This document shows positions 5,713 to 7,797 of a stretch of DNA of 7,797 bases, piece after piece. Source of the stretch: Anaerolineae bacterium (GTDB taxonomy: Bacteria; Chloroflexota; Anaerolineae; JACIWR01); assembly GCA_021162125.1 (NCBI GenBank), contig JAGGZG010000055.1, positions 1 through 7,797 on the forward strand. The letters are read 5' to 3'. Under the pieces are notes generated by a model. The model was given only the letters and a program-made list of their open reading frames with translations. It was not told the DNA's origin and made no database searches. Position 1 is the stretch's first letter, and each line of letters begins with the position of its first letter. The translations under genes and the position numbers were made by a program.

Positions 5713-6039
5713 GGAAACCCGATCCCTTTTTACGCCGAGAGGCCGTATCTTTTGGAGGGGCAGAACGGTATTACAGTTGAAGGGGGGAGAGTTTTCAATC
5801 ACTCGCGGAGGGACAGGATGGTGTGTCGTGAGTTACATCGCGTAGTGGCGGGGTCTCGTCTGGAAGGGAACGCGACCGTATACGTTGTGTTTAGCAATGG
5901 GACGTGCTGTTGTATCCGGCCCCTGGGTCTGAGATGTGAGCGTTGGCAGGCGGATGGGAACAGCGACGGCTTTTGGGCGCTCGCGCCCGATGCGACGTCA
6001 CCCCGCGGCTGTGAACTCACCGTCGGCGATGCGCGGCCA
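5713..6039. other. Intergenic region between two divergent promoters, no convincing gene
   Basis: Open frames exist on both strands but match nothing I recognise and lack ribosome binding sites. The longest plus-strand one begins inside the riboswitch complement. A small perfect palindrome, GGGCGC-TC-GCGCCC (5975-5988), has no U tract on either strand. No further promoter stands out. Confidence 0.6.
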
Positions 6040-6069
6040 GTGGCATGATGTTAAAATGTGGGATATAAT
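6040..6069 (+). promoter_or_regulatory. Likely promoter of the sigma factor operon
   Basis: A perfect TATAAT (6064-6069) is preceded after 18 bp by GTGGCA (6040-6045), four of six matches to TTGACA. Transcription would start near 6076. This places the in-frame GTG at 6058 outside the transcript and supports GTG 6115 as the sigma factor start. Confidence 0.65.
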
Positions 6070-6103
6070 AGGAGCACGGGGAGACCGATATTCAGGTGTG
6101 TAA

Positions 6104-6108
6104 AAGGA
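6104..6108 (+). promoter_or_regulatory. Shine-Dalgarno AAGGA deciding the sigma factor start
   Basis: AAGGA stands six bases before GTG 6115 and downstream of the inferred transcription start. Confidence 0.65.
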
Positions 6109-6114
6109 TTCCAC

Positions 6115-6663
6115 GTGCCATTATACCGGGACGAGGCGGCGCTGGTCGCCCGCGCCAAACAGTTTGATCGTGCAGCCATCGCAGAGTTGTACCGCCGCTA
6201 CGTACAACGCATCTACCGCTACGTGTACTATCGGGTGGGTGATGAGTCCACCGCCGAGGACCTGACGGCGGAGGTTTTTCTGCGAGCATTAGAGGGTTTG
6301 GAGTCGTATTCGTATCGAGGTGTGCCCTTTGTGGCCTGGCTGTATCGCATCGCTCAGGCCAGGGTAGCGGATTACCATCGTCGCTGGGGGCGACGGGGGG
6401 AGACACTTCCCCTTGACGAGAAATTGGTGGGCATGGACGATGACCTGGCGACGTTTGCGGAGCATCGGGAGGCTTACGAGGACCTGTACACGGCCTTGCA
6501 GCAGCTTACTGAGGAGCAGCAGCAGGTGATCGCCCTTAAATTCCTGGCCGGGCTGAAGAACGCCGAGGTGGCCTACGTGCTGGGCAAGACCGAGGGGGCG
6601 GTCAAAGCACTCCAGCATCGCGCTTTGGCCTCGCTGCAGCGCATTTTGGGTGAAGATGAATAA
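6115..6663 (+). CDS. ECF-type RNA polymerase sigma factor
   Basis: A sigma-70-family factor of the extracytoplasmic-function type, which directs RNA polymerase to a small regulon. The 182 residues hold region 2 (about 20-90; LYRRYVQRIYRYVYYRVGD, then AEDLTAEVFLRALEGL, then FVAWLYRIAQARVADYHRR in pieces) and region 4 (about 122-177; LTEEQQQVIALKFLAGL, then NAEVAYVLGKTEGAVKALQH, a helix-turn-helix). Regions 1.1 and 3 are absent, as expected. The GTG start at 6115 gives the normal length and begins just before the conserved part. The stop overlaps the next gene by one base (TAATG), so the two are probably co-expressed and coupled. Its target promoters cannot be told from this window; its own promoter looks housekeeping-like. 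Confidence 0.9.
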   Translation: MPLYRDEAALVARAKQFDRAAIAELYRRYVQRIYRYVYYRVGDESTAEDLTAEVFLRALEGLESYSYRGVPFVAWLYRIAQARVADYHRRWGRRGETLPLDEKLVGMDDDLATFAEHREAYEDLYTALQQLTEEQQQVIALKFLAGLKNAEVAYVLGKTEGAVKALQHRALASLQRILGEDE

Positions 6664-7718
6664 TGGATGATCGAGAATTTGAATCCGTCCTGGATAGATG
6701 TCTGGCTGAGGTAAGGGCGGGCCGGGCGACGATTGAAGAGGTGGCCGCCCGCTATCCGCAGTACGCCCGGCGACTGGAGCCGCTTCTGCGGGCCGCGCAG
6801 CGAGTGGCGACTATGTCCTCCGGCCCGCAACTTTCTGACGAGGCCGTGGATGCTATCCAGGGACAGCTCCTGCGCCGCGCGGCGAAGTTGAAGGCACAGC
6901 GCCGCGCAGAACGTCCCCGGCCGGGTATTTTCTCACGGCTGGTTCCCCGCTTCCGGCTGGTGCCGGTGGCGCTGGCTTTGCTGGTAGCGTTGTTTGTGAG
7001 TGGTATCTGGGTGTCCTCAGCAGCCGCGGCTAGCCTGCCGGGTGATGCGTTCTATCCTGTCAAGCGGGCGGCTGAGCGGGTGCAGTCGAGTCTGACTTTC
7101 TCGGAGGCGGGCCGCGCCTGGCTGCACATCCGCTTTGCGGAGCGACGGCTGGCGGAAGTGCAGGCGGTCCTGGAGCAGCGTGGCCAACTCGACGAGGGCA
7201 CGCTCGCTGAGGTGGGTGACGAGACAGATGCGGCCCTGGCCTCGGCGGAGCGGCTGGGCGATGATCGGGCGCAGGTGTTGACGGCTCTGGCTGCTCTCAC
7301 CGAGCGCCAACAGGCAGTGTTGGCGGCGGTGCAGGCCAAAGTGCCACCGCAGGCCCAGGCCGGATTGGATCGGGCGATGGAACGCTCTCGCCGTGGGCAC
7401 GAACGTGCTCAGGCTGCGCTGGAGGAGCAGGATGAGGGGGTCCAGATGGCGACGCCGCGTCCGACACACACTCGTCGGCCGACCCACACGCCTAAGCCGA
7501 CCCACACGCCGAAGCCGGCGCACATTCCTCGGCCGACCCACACGCCTAAGCCGACCCACACGCCTAAGCCGGCGCACACTCCTCGGCCGACGCCCACCCG
7601 CAAACCTACGCACACGCCAAAGCCGGCGCATACTTCCGGGCCGTCCCCGGAGTCAAAGCCGACCAAAGCACACCCTGGTGGAAAACCGTCCGGTTCACCG
7701 GCCCCCCCGCACCACTGA
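6663..7718 (+). CDS. DUF5667 single-pass membrane protein with His/Pro/Thr repeat tail, candidate anti-sigma factor
   Basis: A 351-residue protein in five parts. A cytoplasmic N-terminal region (about 5-48) has the motif LDRCLAEVRAG...ARYPQYARRLEPLLR, seen in proteins next to Chloroflexota sigma factors. A basic linker (71-98) precedes one transmembrane helix (about 99-122). An external DUF5667-like helical domain follows (about 123-258; starts SLPGDAFYPVKRAAERVQ). The tail (262-351) consists of PTHTPK-type repeats ending in PPHH. The N-in/C-out topology, and the gene overlapping the sigma factor stop by one base, suggest it holds the sigma factor at the membrane and senses something outside. 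There is no zinc-binding HxxxCxxC motif of the common ZAS anti-sigma domain. The DUF5667 call rests on pattern memory; the anti-sigma role is inferred from context. Confidence 0.85.
   Translation: MDDREFESVLDRCLAEVRAGRATIEEVAARYPQYARRLEPLLRAAQRVATMSSGPQLSDEAVDAIQGQLLRRAAKLKAQRRAERPRPGIFSRLVPRFRLVPVALALLVALFVSGIWVSSAAAASLPGDAFYPVKRAAERVQSSLTFSEAGRAWLHIRFAERRLAEVQAVLEQRGQLDEGTLAEVGDETDAALASAERLGDDRAQVLTALAALTERQQAVLAAVQAKVPPQAQAGLDRAMERSRRGHERAQAALEEQDEGVQMATPRPTHTRRPTHTPKPTHTPKPAHIPRPTHTPKPTHTPKPAHTPRPTPTRKPTHTPKPAHTSGPSPESKPTKAHPGGKPSGSPAPPHH
7476..7637 (+). repeat. Three tandem 54-bp repeats coding an 18-residue HTPKP unit
   Basis: Units at 7476-7529, 7530-7583 and 7584-7637 encode RPTHTPKPTHTPKPAHTP and close variants; the third is the most diverged. 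Each unit is itself built of 18-bp sub-repeats (six residues, PTHTPK). The first two units are nearly identical in DNA, suggesting recent duplication by slippage or recombination. Confidence 0.92.
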
Positions 7719-7797
7719 TGCTCTTTCTGGCCCCCCATGCCCAGGTAGTCTCCCCCTTGTGTGTTGGTGCTCCTCGTCCGCCCCGCCGGGCGCTAAC
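7719..7797. other. Tail of the window, nothing identified
   Basis: No gene, promoter or complete terminator is visible after the DUF5667 stop; a GC-rich stretch near the end could be the beginning of a hairpin cut by the window edge. Confidence 0.4.

Noticed and set aside
5770..5779. Second copy of ATTACAGTTG, also in the riboswitch core (5580-5589)
   Set aside because: Only ten bases match and none of the other riboswitch elements is nearby, so it is probably chance.
5587..6048. 153-residue plus-strand open frame
   Set aside because: It begins inside the riboswitch complement, has no ribosome binding site and matches no family I recognise.
6058..6114. Upstream GTG start for the sigma factor
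   Set aside because: It overlaps the TATAAT box and lies before the inferred transcription start; GTG 6115 has its own AAGGA and gives normal length.
7476..7637. CRISPR-like regular repeats
   Set aside because: The repeats are contiguous, in frame and encode a low-complexity tail; there are no unique spacers.

Overview
The window looks like chromosomal DNA from a member of the Chloroflexota, probably an Anaerolineae/Caldilineae-type organism. The clues, all from family knowledge rather than a search, are GC-rich DNA, a two-domain ECF ATPase, an EcfT with a long C-terminal extension, a Cys-rich DUF4430 protein, an ECF sigma factor followed by a DUF5667 membrane protein, and short dispersed repeats read as FQV/KFQV and RITHHV peptides.

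Minus strand, about 5712 down to 1: one co-directional unit that appears devoted to corrinoid (vitamin B12) capture and uptake. A near-consensus promoter (TTGACA, 17 bp, TATACT) drives a cobalamin riboswitch with a terminator/antiterminator platform. It is followed by (i) a secreted alpha/alpha-barrel repeat protein with an LPTTG-type C-terminal anchor, (ii) CobO/BtuR-type corrinoid adenosyltransferase, (iii) a secreted, membrane-anchored DUF4430 protein, the domain related to the C-terminal beta domain of transcobalamin and intrinsic factor, (iv) EcfT, and (v) a fused two-domain ECF ATPase cut by the window edge. cobO/DUF4430 and DUF4430/ecfT each overlap by one base (TAATG, TGATG), and ecfA starts 19 bp after ecfT.

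The most interesting inference is that the barrel protein and the DUF4430 protein together correspond to the two halves of a vertebrate-type cobalamin carrier, split into two surface-anchored polypeptides and placed next to an ECF importer. They would capture B12 outside the cell, the ECF transporter would import it, and CobO would adenosylate it. No substrate-binding S component lies in the window; it may sit beyond position 1.

Plus strand, about 6040 to 7718: a promoter, an ECF-type sigma factor, and a one-base-overlapping DUF5667 membrane protein with a His/Pro/Thr repeat tail, probably a sigma/anti-sigma pair. Between the two divergent promoters (5713-6039) I see no convincing gene. The last 79 bases hold nothing I can identify.

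Several palindromic or dispersed repeats lie between genes. Two repeat families also seem to have been absorbed in frame into coding sequence: the ECF ATPase inter-domain linker and the signal peptide of the DUF4430 protein.
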